DNA of 64,000 nt from Oceanospirillum linum (GCF_001995095.2 NZ_MTSD02000004.1:186001-250000), one strand, 5' to 3'; numbered from the stretch's first letter, positions 17,848 to 27,743 are shown. Program-made: numbers and translations. The notes: generated by a model not told the origin, from the sequence alone.

Positions 17848-18021
17848 CTAAACGGTAGGGCGTTCAACCGCAGCCTGCCACAACACAAAAACCAAAGCCA
17901 ATGCTGGGGCTATTGCTACAGCAGGCAGGATGACATCAGGAGTAACAGATGCTACCGCCGCGATGATAGCGACACCAGCAGTCATCGCCAGATTAACGAA
18001 CAGATTTGAAAAGCCGCCCAT
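17848..18021 (-). CDS. 57-aa hydrophobic membrane miniprotein
   Basis: A short minus-strand frame encodes MGGFSNLFVNLAMTAGVAII and continues with an Ala/Val-rich stretch to ERPTV. Two hydrophobic helices (about residues 8-25 and 31-50) separated by TPD suggest a two-pass membrane miniprotein. A GAGG lies 8 bases before the ATG, and the frame ends just before the bidirectional terminator, which supports a real gene. I do not recognise the family. It was found by reading the spacer between rimO and rarD. Confidence 0.6.
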   Translation of the reverse strand: MGGFSNLFVNLAMTAGVAIIAAVASVTPDVILPAVAIAPALALVFVLWQAAVERPTV

Positions 18022-18122
18022 GGTTTGATCCTCAAAATGTAAGTGTTACTTAATTGCACAATGGTAACACTTTTTTCGTTGATCTCAATATGAGTACTTC
18101 CCGGAAATTCGGTTTTACAGCG

Positions 18123-19025
18123 TCAGGAGTTTACAGGTGTCACTTTATTTTTACGCTGTATATGGTACAAATCGTAGCAAAATGCAATAACGGCAAGCCA
18201 GATCAGAGAGAAGGCGATGAGCTGCATCCCCGAAAAAGGCTCTTTGAAGATATAAATTGCCGTAATAAATTGCATGGTTGGGTTAATGTACATAATAAAG
18301 CCGATCACAGTCAGAGGAAGCTGTCTTGCTGCTGCCGAGAAAAGCAATAAAGGAACCGCGGTAACAATACCTGAGAGCATCAGATAGGTTCCGGATAAGT
18401 CGATAGTAGCGCCTGTTTTGGCAGGTAACGGGTTAAGCCCGGAACTGCCAATAGCGACTAAGAAGAGCAGAGCAGGAATGACCAACCAGCCGGTTTCCAG
18501 AAACAAGCCGTTAAGGGTTTCAAAAGGAGCCTGTTTACGTACCAGGCCATAGAGACCAAAGCTGGAAGCCAGCATTAGAGATATCCAGGGCAGGCTGCCG
18601 ACGCGATAAATTTCAAAGGCAACGGCGATGCAGGCGAGAGCGATGGAGAGGCTTTGTAGAGGCCGAATTTGCTCTTTCAGAATAAAACGGGCAAGAAATA
18701 CGCTGACCAAGGGGGTGAGGAAATATCCCAGGCTCGATTGAATCACTTGGCCGGTGCTAACTGCATAAACGAAAATCAGCCAATTTGTTGATATCAGTAT
18801 TGCCGCTAAACCGGACCAAACCATTGCCTTTACTGAAAGTGCAGACTTAAGTGCCTTCATCTTTCCAAGGCCGATGACAAGCAAGAGGCAAAGCAGAAAA
18901 GACCAGACGATACGTGCCGAAATCACTTCAAAAGGAGGGGTATGGGAAACTAGGGAGAAAAAAAGCGGAAAACAACCCCATATCAGGTATGCAAGTACAC
19001 CTGTACCAAGCATTTTTAAATTCAT
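18123..19025 (-). CDS. rarD: RarD-type EamA transporter
   Basis: The 300-aa protein is a drug/metabolite transporter of the EamA (DMT) superfamily with about ten membrane helices. The opening GVLAYLIWGCFPLFFSL, the ISARIVWSF segment and the late GFIMYINPTMQFI match RarD, once called the chloramphenicol-sensitive protein. Substrate is not known for most members. The frame is open 27 codons further upstream, but AAGGAACTCATT precedes the ATG at 19025 and the protein then starts at the first helix. Nothing else recognisable lies in the 297-base spacer up to the next gene. Confidence 0.88.
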   Translation of the reverse strand: MNLKMLGTGVLAYLIWGCFPLFFSLVSHTPPFEVISARIVWSFLLCLLLVIGLGKMKALKSALSVKAMVWSGLAAILISTNWLIFVYAVSTGQVIQSSLGYFLTPLVSVFLARFILKEQIRPLQSLSIALACIAVAFEIYRVGSLPWISLMLASSFGLYGLVRKQAPFETLNGLFLETGWLVIPALLFLVAIGSSGLNPLPAKTGATIDLSGTYLMLSGIVTAVPLLLFSAAARQLPLTVIGFIMYINPTMQFITAIYIFKEPFSGMQLIAFSLIWLAVIAFCYDLYHIQRKNKVTPVNS

Positions 19026-19322
19026 AATGAGTTCCTTGAGTGTATTTATAGGTCTTATGGTCCACTGAGGGTATCTCTTGGATACGTTAGTTTTTTTCAG
19101 CAGCAAGATTACGGCGTCTGGGGATGGGTATCGTCAGCGCACAGGAGGTCCATTTTTATAAATGAGGGGGGCAAAAAAGACTGATAAATGAATTAGTTAA
19201 TCAGCTTGTCTGGCTAAGTGATTTTCACTAAAAAGTGTATTATAAAAGATTATCGGGTTACCTGAACAGGTGAGCCATACGGAATAATTATTCAGATACT
19301 GTGGTCTTCTAATGGGGTTTTT

Positions 19323-20066
19323 GTGCAATTGATACCAAATTATTTTGATCTGTCCGTGCAGGATATGATCGCTTTCGTCTGGTTTGTTTTTTGGTGGACG
19401 CTGTATTACTTTTTTTCCAAAAAAGCGATGAATAAAGAGGTGTGTCTGGCAAAAGTGATGCACGCTTATCGGGTTGACTGGATGACCAAATTACTTGACC
19501 GTGAGGTAAGAATTGCAGACACGACGATTATGACCCATCTGGAGCGAAACGGCTCTTTTTTTGCGTCCAGTTGTCTCTTGATTCTTGCGGCGCTGTTTAC
19601 AATGCTGGGGGCTACAGATAAAGCGATGGGAGTGTTATCAGAGCTACCTTTCGCAGCCTCTGACTCAAGAATTGAGTGGGAGCTGAAGGTTTTGCTTCTG
19701 ATTGTTATTTTTGTCTATGCGTTTTTCACATTTACATGGTCTATGCGGCAGTATAATTTCTGTGCAATTCTGATCGGTTCTGCACCTCATCCGAATGATC
19801 AGGATGTTACTCCCCAAGGGCGTAAGGCTTATGCCCGACATGCTGCAGATCTGATTGATCTGGCTGCAAACCAGTTTAACTATGGGTTGAGGTCATATTA
19901 TTTTGCTCTATCTGTTCTTTGCTGGTTCTGGCACCCCTATATTTTTATGCTGGCGACAATACTGGTTGTTCTGGTGCTTTATCGGCGTGAGTTTCATTCC
20001 AAGTCGCTAAAGGCTTTACTGGCGGCACGGGATGCCAGTATCGAATTTAAAGGAATCTTCCGCTAG
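19323..20066 (+). CDS. DUF599 membrane protein
   Basis: This 247-aa protein has the DUF599 arrangement: a first membrane helix (about residues 13-30), a conserved cytosolic stretch NKEVCLAKVMHAYRVDWM and RVEADTTIM-like region, then three further helices near 75-92, 120-140 and 200-225. The function of DUF599 is unknown. Translation appears to start at GTG 19323, behind ATGGGG. It is a single gene. The 298-base spacer after it holds no recognisable element other than the likely promoter of the following operon. Confidence 0.8.
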   Translation: MQLIPNYFDLSVQDMIAFVWFVFWWTLYYFFSKKAMNKEVCLAKVMHAYRVDWMTKLLDREVRIADTTIMTHLERNGSFFASSCLLILAALFTMLGATDKAMGVLSELPFAASDSRIEWELKVLLLIVIFVYAFFTFTWSMRQYNFCAILIGSAPHPNDQDVTPQGRKAYARHAADLIDLAANQFNYGLRSYYFALSVLCWFWHPYIFMLATILVVLVLYRREFHSKSLKALLAARDASIEFKGIFR

Positions 20067-20364
20067 ACGTTAATGATCTGTGTTTTGTGATCCATGTGGC
20101 AAAAAAGACAAATAGTGATTTGCCTGTTACTGGTCTTCTGATTGGTGGGTATATGGCTTTTTTGCCTTTTCTGCAGTTGATTTAGCTAGGTATAGTCGGT
20201 TTTCTGACAGAAAAATGTAACAAGTTTGCTTTATGGTGTTGTGCTGCCGGTAAGGTATTGTCCCTATATTGATATGGGTCATTCAAAAAATCCCCCCTTG
20301 AGCGCATTATTAGCCAAGCCCTCAGTGGGTCTGGCTGTAACAACAACTATAAAGAGGCAGGGAC

Positions 20365-20892
20365 ATGCTTGCGAAATCACTTTCTGATTTGACTGAGGTC
20401 TTCCTTAACACAGATGATCTTATTATTTCTAAAACAGACCTTAAGGGCCGAATTACCTACGCCAACCGGACATTTATGCGTATTGCCGGCTTTGATGAAG
20501 AAGATCTGTTGCATCAACCTCACAATATGATTCGTCACCCCGATATGCCCAAAGGTATTTTTAAATTCCTTTGGCAGGAATTGCGCCAGGGGCATGAGTT
20601 CTTTGGTTTTGTTAAGAACTATACTGCTGATCACGGCTTTTACTGGGTGTTTGCTAATATTACACCGGACTTTGATGCGGCCGGTCATGTTCAGGGGTAT
20701 TTCTCTGTCAGGAGACGTCCGAGTTCAGATGCGATTAAAACCATTGAGCCCATTTATCAGAAAATGATTGATATAGAGCATCGATACAGCAGGGCTAATG
20801 CTTGTACCCACTCTCTGGCCTTCCTTGAGCAGCTGTTAGAAAGTCAACAGGTTTCCTATGAGCGCTTTGTTATGCAGTTACAGGCTTCGTAG
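20365..20892 (+). CDS. PAS-domain energy-taxis sensor (CetB/Aer-N-terminus-like)
   Basis: The 175-aa soluble protein is a single PAS domain very like the N terminus of the aerotaxis receptor Aer: TDLKGRITYANRTFMRIAGF, the HNMIRHPDMPKGIFKFLWQ motif and the FVKNYTADHGFYWVFANITP core. Aer-type PAS domains bind FAD and report redox state. A helical tail follows but no membrane segment or signalling domain. The next gene, 18 bases downstream, encodes an MCP with membrane anchor and signalling hairpin but no sensor domain, so the two genes together make up one receptor, as CetB and CetA do in Campylobacter. FAD binding is inferred. Confidence 0.85.
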   Translation: MLAKSLSDLTEVFLNTDDLIISKTDLKGRITYANRTFMRIAGFDEEDLLHQPHNMIRHPDMPKGIFKFLWQELRQGHEFFGFVKNYTADHGFYWVFANITPDFDAAGHVQGYFSVRRRPSSDAIKTIEPIYQKMIDIEHRYSRANACTHSLAFLEQLLESQQVSYERFVMQLQAS

Positions 20893-20910
20893 CAATGGGA
20901 GTGGGTTAAG

Positions 20911-22227
20911 ATGGCGCATCTGGTTTTTATTCTCTGTTCGTTGATCCCTTCTCTGTTGTTGGTGATATCACTTATTTGGGGTGATTTTACTGTTGAATTA
21001 GGTGCCATGGTTATCTTTTTTTACGCCACGCTCATCTGGTATCTGCGACGGAATAAGCGCAATCGAAAAACATTGGAGTCACTTTCTCAGGTTCTGAATC
21101 ATGCGGCTTCAGGCGAGCTGCATCATCGGGCAACTCATACCCGGGGTTACGGTGTTGCCGCTGAATTGGCTTGGGCTGTTAATGAGCTGTTGGATGTTGT
21201 TGAAACGTATTTCAAGGAAGTTAAACTTTGTTTTGTACGGGTTAACAGGCAGGATTTTTCCCGGGAGGCAAAGTCTACTGGATTACCCGGTGATTTTTCT
21301 GAATCACTCAAGTCAATCAATCAGGCCATTCTTGCGATCAAAGAGAACCTGGACTTTACTGAGCAAAACGCACTGACCTCACAGATTCATGATATTAACC
21401 TGCAATCTTTGCGTAAGGATTTGCTGCAGAGTGAGTCCGATATTCGTTCTATTCAGAACGATATTACAGATGTTGACTGTATTGCTAAAGAGAACAGTAA
21501 GGTTGCTAAAAGCAGTAGTGGCGCTATCAGAAAAATGAGTGAGAACCTGCACCAGTCAACAGAACAGATTAAGCAGCTTCAGAAACAGGCGGAGTCACTT
21601 AATAATGTAAGTGATGAAGTGGCTCGCGCCCTTAACCTTATTAGTGATATTGCGGATCAAACAAACCTGCTGGCCCTGAATGCATCTGTGGAAGCGGCAA
21701 GGGCCGGGCAGTCTGGTAGGGGGTTTGCTGTTGTTGCTGATGAGGTTAAGAAGCTATCTAATCGAACTAAAGATACAGCGACAGAAGTCTATTCTGCCCT
21801 AAGCGCCCTTAACGAACAGGTTGCGGCCATTAGTGATGCCACACAAAGCAGCAATGCTTTGAGTCTGGCAGTAACTGATCAGCTTGATGATTTTCTGCAA
21901 CTGTTCCATGCCTTAGAAACCAGCTCTGTCCAGACGTCCGAAAAAGTAATTTTTGTTGCCGGGCATGCTGAATCAGCGGTTGAACGCATCGCTCAGGTTA
22001 TTCTTAAGCAAAATATTTATGCTTGTCTTGAGGAGATTATTACGTCCGGTGATAAAGAGGGACAACCTGTCGACGTGCGGTTGACGGGTATCCAGAGTAA
22101 AGCCGGAAAACCTGATGATCCTTGTTTTGAACTCGTCAGGCTAGTCGATATGTACCGGAGAGGAGAGTGCGCTGGAGATCAGCTGATACTAAGCCTGAAG
22201 GCGGTGGAGCAAAACTCAGCGTGCTAA
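20911..22227 (+). CDS. Methyl-accepting chemotaxis protein without sensor domain (CetA-like)
   Basis: This 438-aa protein starts with two closely spaced membrane helices (about residues 3-20 and 28-46), then a HAMP-like segment, a coiled coil and the MCP hairpin tip [20 protein letters not shown] followed by [18 protein letters not shown]. There is almost no periplasmic loop, so it cannot sense ligands outside the cell by itself. Its C terminus after the signalling coil (about residue 350 on) is an extra roughly 90-aa segment I cannot assign. It lies 18 bases behind the PAS gene, probably in one operon, and converges with the HDOD-GGDEF gene with only 5 bases between stops. Confidence 0.88.
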   Translation: MAHLVFILCSLIPSLLLVISLIWGDFTVELGAMVIFFYATLIWYLRRNKRNRKTLESLSQVLNHAASGELHHRATHTRGYGVAAELAWAVNELLDVVETYFKEVKLCFVRVNRQDFSREAKSTGLPGDFSESLKSINQAILAIKENLDFTEQNALTSQIHDINLQSLRKDLLQSESDIRSIQNDITDVDCIAKENSKVAKSSSGAIRKMSENLHQSTEQIKQLQKQAESLNNVSDEVARALNLISDIADQTNLLALNASVEAARAGQSGRGFAVVADEVKKLSNRTKDTATEVYSALSALNEQVAAISDATQSSNALSLAVTDQLDDFLQLFHALETSSVQTSEKVIFVAGHAESAVERIAQVILKQNIYACLEEIITSGDKEGQPVDVRLTGIQSKAGKPDDPCFELVRLVDMYRRGECAGDQLILSLKAVEQNSAC

Positions 22228-22232
22228 TAGGG

Positions 22233-23723
22233 CTATGCCTTAAAAATCAAAGCCCTGTCCCTTCCGCTTTTCTTTGCCTGATACATGGTCTTATCCGCAG
22301 CGTCCATTAAGTGCTCCGCAGACGAGAATTCATGTTGACCAGGCGTGAAGGTTGCGATTCCAATGGATGCCGAGATTGGTAGTTTAACACTCTGGGAAAC
22401 TTGGAGAGGGTTCTTCCGGAGAATGTTTCTGATTTTTGTAGCAATAGCCATGGCGCGATCTGCAGCCATTCCCGGCATAATGATAACGAACTCTTCTCCA
22501 CCATAACGCCCCACGTAGCAGCCTTTTCCCGAGGCTTTTACCAGTGTTTTAGCAAATTGTTTCAGAGCTATATCGCCAGACTGGTGCCCATATCTGTCAT
22601 TAACCTGCTTGAAGTGATCAATATCAAGAAACATTACTGATAGTGGACAGCTATTGTCAGATGAATGCCTGAAGGCTCGATCCGAAATAATCTCAATATA
22701 GGCACGATTAAAGACATTGGTGAGAATATCTTTTTTAAGCTGTTCTTTGAGTTGTTCTTCACTGGCTTTGGTTTCGGAGGCATCTTTCCGGGCCTTGTCA
22801 AGATCGCCTATAAGCTTCATGTTACGGTCAACAAGTATTTGTTTTGCGTCTTCAATAAGGCGGCTGATAGAGAAAGGTGTTTTAACATCAGTTGCAAAAA
22901 TTTCATTGAGCACGGGAAGCTGGCTTGATACCTCATCTACAATTGCACTGATTTCTTTGGTAGAAAATAGTCGGCATTTATTGTTTTTCTTAATCAGATG
23001 GCCCATGGCAAGTGAAGGCTCTTTATGTACCCAAAGCTCGGCGAAGTCACCGGAGAAAATAACGATTTGCTCATCAATATGTGTGTCTTTGTTGATGGCG
23101 TTGTGGCTATTTCTCACTAAATTGACATAAAAATCGGGCATACCCCAATTAGCAAGTAGCCAAGCCCCCAGTTTTGCGTGATCGGTAGAAAACTCTTTCT
23201 GCTCAAACTTAACCAGCTCTGAGTGCTCCTTCGCACTATGGAAAAGAACCCCGTAGCGCTCTGCTTCAATCTCATTAAAAGCCAGCATGCCAATATCCTG
23301 GATCAGGCCTGCAAGGAAGAAACGTTCCGGCTTTACCTGTCCCATTTTAGACGCCAGAACACGCCCCAGAACCCCGGAAACGAGTGCCCGCCGCCAAAAA
23401 AGCTGATGATCCATGGTGTTGATCTGCTTGTCGTACATCGCTTTAGCAAAGGAGAAGCTAAGTGCCAGCGTCATCGTCATATCGAGGCCGATACGTGTGA
23501 TAGCATCTTTGACAGAGTTGATTGTCATGGCACCCATATTGGCTGCCGAATTTGAAAGGGCCACTACCTTGGCGGCTAAGGCTGGGTCTTTTTCAAGAAT
23601 ACTGGCTATCAATGCAGAATCACTGTCATTGCACTTAGCATGCTCAATAACCTGATATGCAACAGCCGGCAAAGAAGGAAGTGACTGACAGTTCTCTAAT
23701 TTTTCTAGTATAACCGGATCCAT
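22233..23723 (-). CDS. HDOD-GGDEF protein, probable diguanylate cyclase
   Basis: The 496-aa protein joins an N-terminal HDOD domain (about residues 10-270) to a short coiled coil and a C-terminal GGDEF domain (about 330-490). The active-site loop is RYGGEEF, intact for diguanylate cyclase activity making c-di-GMP. No RxxD inhibitory site is present five residues ahead of GGEEF, so product inhibition at that site is unlikely. HDOD modules are catalytically silent HD relatives used in signalling. There is no membrane segment. Location beside a taxis receptor hints at motility control, but only by proximity. Confidence 0.9.
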   Translation of the reverse strand: MDPVILEKLENCQSLPSLPAVAYQVIEHAKCNDSDSALIASILEKDPALAAKVVALSNSAANMGAMTINSVKDAITRIGLDMTMTLALSFSFAKAMYDKQINTMDHQLFWRRALVSGVLGRVLASKMGQVKPERFFLAGLIQDIGMLAFNEIEAERYGVLFHSAKEHSELVKFEQKEFSTDHAKLGAWLLANWGMPDFYVNLVRNSHNAINKDTHIDEQIVIFSGDFAELWVHKEPSLAMGHLIKKNNKCRLFSTKEISAIVDEVSSQLPVLNEIFATDVKTPFSISRLIEDAKQILVDRNMKLIGDLDKARKDASETKASEEQLKEQLKKDILTNVFNRAYIEIISDRAFRHSSDNSCPLSVMFLDIDHFKQVNDRYGHQSGDIALKQFAKTLVKASGKGCYVGRYGGEEFVIIMPGMAADRAMAIATKIRNILRKNPLQVSQSVKLPISASIGIATFTPGQHEFSSAEHLMDAADKTMYQAKKSGRDRALIFKA

Positions 23724-23876
23724 CAGGCGCTCCCACCAAGCTTAAACTAATTCACTCTATAGATTAGTAGGAAAAGCCATGAGGGTAAATCAGAATATAA
23801 AAAATACACTACCTTTTCCCTTTTGAATCATTATGCTAGTAAGTTGCCAGCCTGAATAGATTTGCCCTGACGCAGA

Positions 23877-24806
23877 TCAGAGACCTTTGAGAGCTTCTAT
23901 GTGTTTGTGGGTTGCTGAACCCAAAGCGCTAAGGCTATAACCGCCCTCAAGAACTGAAACAATTCTTCCGTCGGAGTATGTTCTTGCGACATCCATAATC
24001 ATTTTTGTCACCCAGAAAAAATCATCATCTACGAGGTTGATTTCACCGATAGGGTCATCTTTATGGGCGTCAAAGCCTGCTGAGATAAAAATCATTTCCG
24101 GGCGGTGTATCTGCAGTGCAGGTAACCAACTTGCTTCAACCAGCTTACGGAATTCCGGGCCATTGCAGCCAGCATTAAGGGGAGTATTAATAATGTTATC
24201 CCACTCAGAATCCACAAATCGCCACGGAAAAAACGGATGCTGGAAGCTTGAGCAAACAAGGACATCAGGATCGTTTTTGTAGATGTCCACTGTGCCATTC
24301 CCATGGTGGACATCAAAATCGATAACAGCAATTCGCTTGATGCCAAAATTCTGGCGGGCGTGCTCCACACCGATGGCAACATTATTAAGAAAACAAAAAC
24401 CCATACTTTCAACCCGTTCAGCATGATGACCGGGTGGGCGGACAGCACAAAAAACATTGTCGGCCTGATTTTTAAGCACCTGCTCTGTACCGCGGACAAC
24501 AGCACCTGCAGCCATGGTGGCAGCATGCATCGTCTGGTGGTTCATAAGAGTGTCGTCATCAATCTGAACTAAAGGTGCATTTTCTTCAGGTTGACTCAGC
24601 TCAAGGGATAGCACATGAGCTTTAGGATGCACACGTATAATCTGTTCTTCTGTTGCAGGTCGGGCATTATAATGCTGCAATTCTTGGGCAAGTGCGCTAC
24701 GTTCAAGTTGCTGATTGATCGATGAAATACGATGCGGACTTTCCGGATGCCATGGCCCCATATCGTGAAGCATGCATTCTGAGTGACTGATGTATGATGT
24801 GATCAT
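23877..24806 (-). CDS. Histone-deacetylase-family protein (class II HDAC/AcuC-like)
   Basis: This 309-aa enzyme belongs to the arginase/deacetylase fold family of zinc amidohydrolases. The charge-relay motif RPPGHHAE, the metal motif DFDVHHGNGT and the last Asp ligand in SAGFDAHKDDP are all intact. In bacteria, members remove acetyl groups from protein lysines (for example AcuC on acetyl-CoA synthetase) or from acetylpolyamines; the sequence alone does not decide. The divergent neighbour is a Pat-type lysine acetyltransferase, so protein deacetylation is the likelier role. GGGAGAG precedes the ATG. Confidence 0.9.
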   Translation of the reverse strand: MITSYISHSECMLHDMGPWHPESPHRISSINQQLERSALAQELQHYNARPATEEQIIRVHPKAHVLSLELSQPEENAPLVQIDDDTLMNHQTMHAATMAAGAVVRGTEQVLKNQADNVFCAVRPPGHHAERVESMGFCFLNNVAIGVEHARQNFGIKRIAVIDFDVHHGNGTVDIYKNDPDVLVCSSFQHPFFPWRFVDSEWDNIINTPLNAGCNGPEFRKLVEASWLPALQIHRPEMIFISAGFDAHKDDPIGEINLVDDDFFWVTKMIMDVARTYSDGRIVSVLEGGYSLSALGSATHKHIEALKGL

Positions 24807-24913
24807 TTAAACTCTCCCTAATTTTGCCAGTTTAATAAAGCTCGCGTATGGGAGATACTGGCATATAGTCGATAGTGCAACGCAGCATCCAGTACAAGAG
24901 CGGAGTGATTTTT

Positions 24914-27676
24914 GTGGGTACTCGTTTTTTAAAATATTTTTTTGAGCCAAAATCCATAGCTGTATTCGGAGCATCTGAAAAAGAGTTCAGTATGGGAGGC
25001 CAGGTTATCCGGAACCTTCAGGATGGACAGTTTCCGGGTAAAATTTTTGCTGTTAATACCAAGGGGTATGACCAGGTTTTTGGGGAGACGTGTTATCCCT
25101 GCGCTGAAGCACTGGAGGAGACCCCTGAGCTGGCTGTTATCTGCTCCCCGCCGAATGTTGTTCCCGATCTTGTTGGACGGCTGGGGCATCTCGGGGTTAA
25201 AGCCGCACTGGTTCTGACCGGAGGGCTTTCCAGAACAAATAGTGCTCAGGGCCTTGTTGACCCCAGTCATCAGTCACTAAAGGATGATATGTTAGCCGCT
25301 GCCCGTGAGTCCAGAATCAGGATTATGGGCCCTGAGTGCCTGGGGGTCTTAGTCCCTGGCAGAAAGCTGAATGCAAGCTATTCATCCGGTAATGTTAAAC
25401 CCGGAAAAGTTGCATATATTGGCCAGTCCGGAATGCTTGGAAATGCCATGATTGACTGGGCTAATGGTCGGGGTATTGGTTTTTCCCATGTGGTAACGCT
25501 AGGGGATAGTGCTGATGTGATGATTGCTGATGTTATCGACTATATCAACCGTTACAGCCATGCTCAGGCCATTCTGCTGCATCTTGAATATATCAGTGAT
25601 TCCCGCCATCTTATGACGGCAATTCGTGAAGCATCCCGTAACAAGCTGGTGCTGGCAATCAAAAGTGGGCGCATCGTGTCTTCATACGGTGGTCCTGTTC
25701 AGAGTACACCGGGTTTGGTGAACCGCGATCAGATATATACTGCAGCCCTTAACCGAGCGGGTGTGGTTCGCGTCAATGATGTGGAAGAACTTTTTGATGC
25801 CCTGGAGTCTCTTTCCCGAATTAAGCCCGTTCTGGGGGATCGGTTGGCAATTGTTAGTAATGGTATTGGCCCCAGTATTTTGGCCGCTGATAAATTGCTG
25901 CTATCAGGTGGCAAGCTCGTTAAGCTTACAGAAGAAACCCGGTCTAAATTAAATGAGTGTCTCCCGTCAGGCTGGTCTGACGCTAATCCGATTGATATCG
26001 GTGGTGATGCGATGCCTGAGCGTTTTGTCAGGGCGTTAGAGGTTTTATCTAATGCTCCTGAGGTTGACGCGGTATTAGCGATCCATGCGCCAACACGCCT
26101 TGCCCCAAGCGCTGAAACTGCAAATGCTGTTATCAACAGTCGTGGGAAATTCCGAAAGAGTGTTTTGACTTGCTGGATGGGTATGGAGGAAGCAAGGCCA
26201 GCACGGAAAGAGTTTAATCTGGCGGGTGTGCCGACCTATAGCTCGCCTGAACATGCGGTTCAGGCTTTTATGCATATGGTTAACTACCGTCGCAGTCAGG
26301 CGTTGTTGCAGGAGGCTCCACCGAGTATTCCCCATGAAACACCTTACGAAGTGCGCAGAAGCGCCCGAAAACTGATATCCAGAGCTCGTAAAGAAGGGCG
26401 GATGGCTCTGACGCATCAGGAAAGTACCCAGGTCTTAGCGGCCTATAATATCCCTGTGACGCAAAGCTGGTATGCCAAAGATGAAAATGCAGCAGCGATC
26501 ATTGCCAGTCAGCAGAATCAGCCTCTCGCTGTGAAAATTGTCCATGAAACCAACTGCAAGCCTTTCGTGTACCGGAAGCATCCCCATAAAGTGTCTGCTG
26601 GTCTGATGCAGGATATACAAACGCCGGATGCGATGCGTAGGGCTGTTATCGGCCTCAGAGATAAGGTCAATGAAAAGTTTCCGGACAGTACAATCTATGA
26701 GTACTGCATTCAGCCGATGCACCGTGGTAAACATTCGATGTTGTTAAATATGGGGATTACACGGGACCCTGTCTTTGGCCCTGTCATCCTGTTTGGCATT
26801 GGAGGCTACAAGGAGAACGTGCTGGCAGACCGGCATGTAGCCTTACCACCATTGAATATGACGCTGGCCAATGAGCTGATCAAACGCTCTCATGCCTACC
26901 GGCTCATTAAAGAACACAGTGATAATCCTGCAGAGGATATTGAGTCTATTTCAGAAGTTCTGGTGAAGCTCAGCCAGCTGGCGGCAGATATCCCGGAACT
27001 TCAGGGGCTGGAGATCAACCCGTTGATTATCAATCGTGATGAAATGTTGGTGGTTGATGTAAAAATTGATCTTGGAGAGCCCAGTTACCACGCCATCATG
27101 CCTTATCCCGAAGAGTTGCGGGAAACTGTGACACTTAAAACCGGAAGGGTGGTTGAGGTGAGGCCGATCAGGGGAGAGGATGCAGCCGCATTGTCTCAGT
27201 TCCATAGTCAGCTAAGCGAGCAGAGCATCCGATTCCGCTATTTCCACAATAAAGCAGAGCTTAGTAAGCGTGATTTAGCTAACCTGACCATTATTAACTA
27301 TGACCGGCAGATGGCTTTTATCGCCGAGGAAATTAAAGAGAATGATGAGCGTGAGATTCTTGGTGTTGTCAGGGTCTGGACTGATCCCGATAATATCCGC
27401 ACTGAATTTTCAGTCCTGATTCGGGATGATCTTCAGGGGGAAGGTTTGGGAGCTTTACTGATGCATAAAATGATTAAGTACTCCCGAAGTGTTGGTACAT
27501 TGGAAATGATCGGAAAAATCCTGGTTGAAAATCATCCGATGCGTGGCCTGATGAAATACCTTGGCTTCCAGTGCCAGTATAATGTTGATGAGCAAGTGAT
27601 TGATGCTGTTATGCCGCTGAATGAGCCCCAGAGTGAATGGCAGCGACACCGGCTGGAAAACAACAGCGGACTATAG
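24914..27676 (+). CDS. Pat-type protein lysine acetyltransferase (ACS-like + ATP-grasp + GNAT)
   Basis: The 920-aa protein resembles E. coli PatZ (YfiQ/Pka) end to end. It has an N-terminal CoA-binding/succinyl-CoA-ligase-like region (FFEPKSIAVFGASEKE at the start, GQSGML near 165), an ATP-grasp-like part (about 490-710) and a C-terminal GNAT domain (about 745-900) with the acetyl-CoA pyrophosphate loop DLQGEGLGALL. PatZ acetylates acyl-CoA synthetases and turns them off. I chose GTG at 24914, which has GGAG eight bases before it; the open frame begins 13 codons upstream at another GTG without a good site. It diverges from the HDAC-like gene, suggesting a write/erase pair. Confidence 0.9.
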   Translation: MGTRFLKYFFEPKSIAVFGASEKEFSMGGQVIRNLQDGQFPGKIFAVNTKGYDQVFGETCYPCAEALEETPELAVICSPPNVVPDLVGRLGHLGVKAALVLTGGLSRTNSAQGLVDPSHQSLKDDMLAAARESRIRIMGPECLGVLVPGRKLNASYSSGNVKPGKVAYIGQSGMLGNAMIDWANGRGIGFSHVVTLGDSADVMIADVIDYINRYSHAQAILLHLEYISDSRHLMTAIREASRNKLVLAIKSGRIVSSYGGPVQSTPGLVNRDQIYTAALNRAGVVRVNDVEELFDALESLSRIKPVLGDRLAIVSNGIGPSILAADKLLLSGGKLVKLTEETRSKLNECLPSGWSDANPIDIGGDAMPERFVRALEVLSNAPEVDAVLAIHAPTRLAPSAETANAVINSRGKFRKSVLTCWMGMEEARPARKEFNLAGVPTYSSPEHAVQAFMHMVNYRRSQALLQEAPPSIPHETPYEVRRSARKLISRARKEGRMALTHQESTQVLAAYNIPVTQSWYAKDENAAAIIASQQNQPLAVKIVHETNCKPFVYRKHPHKVSAGLMQDIQTPDAMRRAVIGLRDKVNEKFPDSTIYEYCIQPMHRGKHSMLLNMGITRDPVFGPVILFGIGGYKENVLADRHVALPPLNMTLANELIKRSHAYRLIKEHSDNPAEDIESISEVLVKLSQLAADIPELQGLEINPLIINRDEMLVVDVKIDLGEPSYHAIMPYPEELRETVTLKTGRVVEVRPIRGEDAAALSQFHSQLSEQSIRFRYFHNKAELSKRDLANLTIINYDRQMAFIAEEIKENDEREILGVVRVWTDPDNIRTEFSVLIRDDLQGEGLGALLMHKMIKYSRSVGTLEMIGKILVENHPMRGLMKYLGFQCQYNVDEQVIDAVMPLNEPQSEWQRHRLENNSGL

Positions 27677-27709
27677 TCATCGCATTTTTGGGAAGCTCTT
27701 GAACAACCA

Positions 27710-27743
27710 AAAGAGGTAGCCGCTGTATTGCTACCTCTTTTTG
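27710..27743. terminator. Bidirectional terminator between the acetyltransferase gene and pdxH
   Basis: AAAGAGGTAGC at 27710-27720 pairs with GCTACCTCTTT at 27730-27740, with a T run after and A residues before the stem. It lies between convergent genes. Confidence 0.8.

Noticed and set aside
20240-20280. Possible sigma-28 promoter before the PAS gene
   Set aside because: TAAG with spacing 15 leads to a poor -10 (TGATATGG); too degenerate to support.
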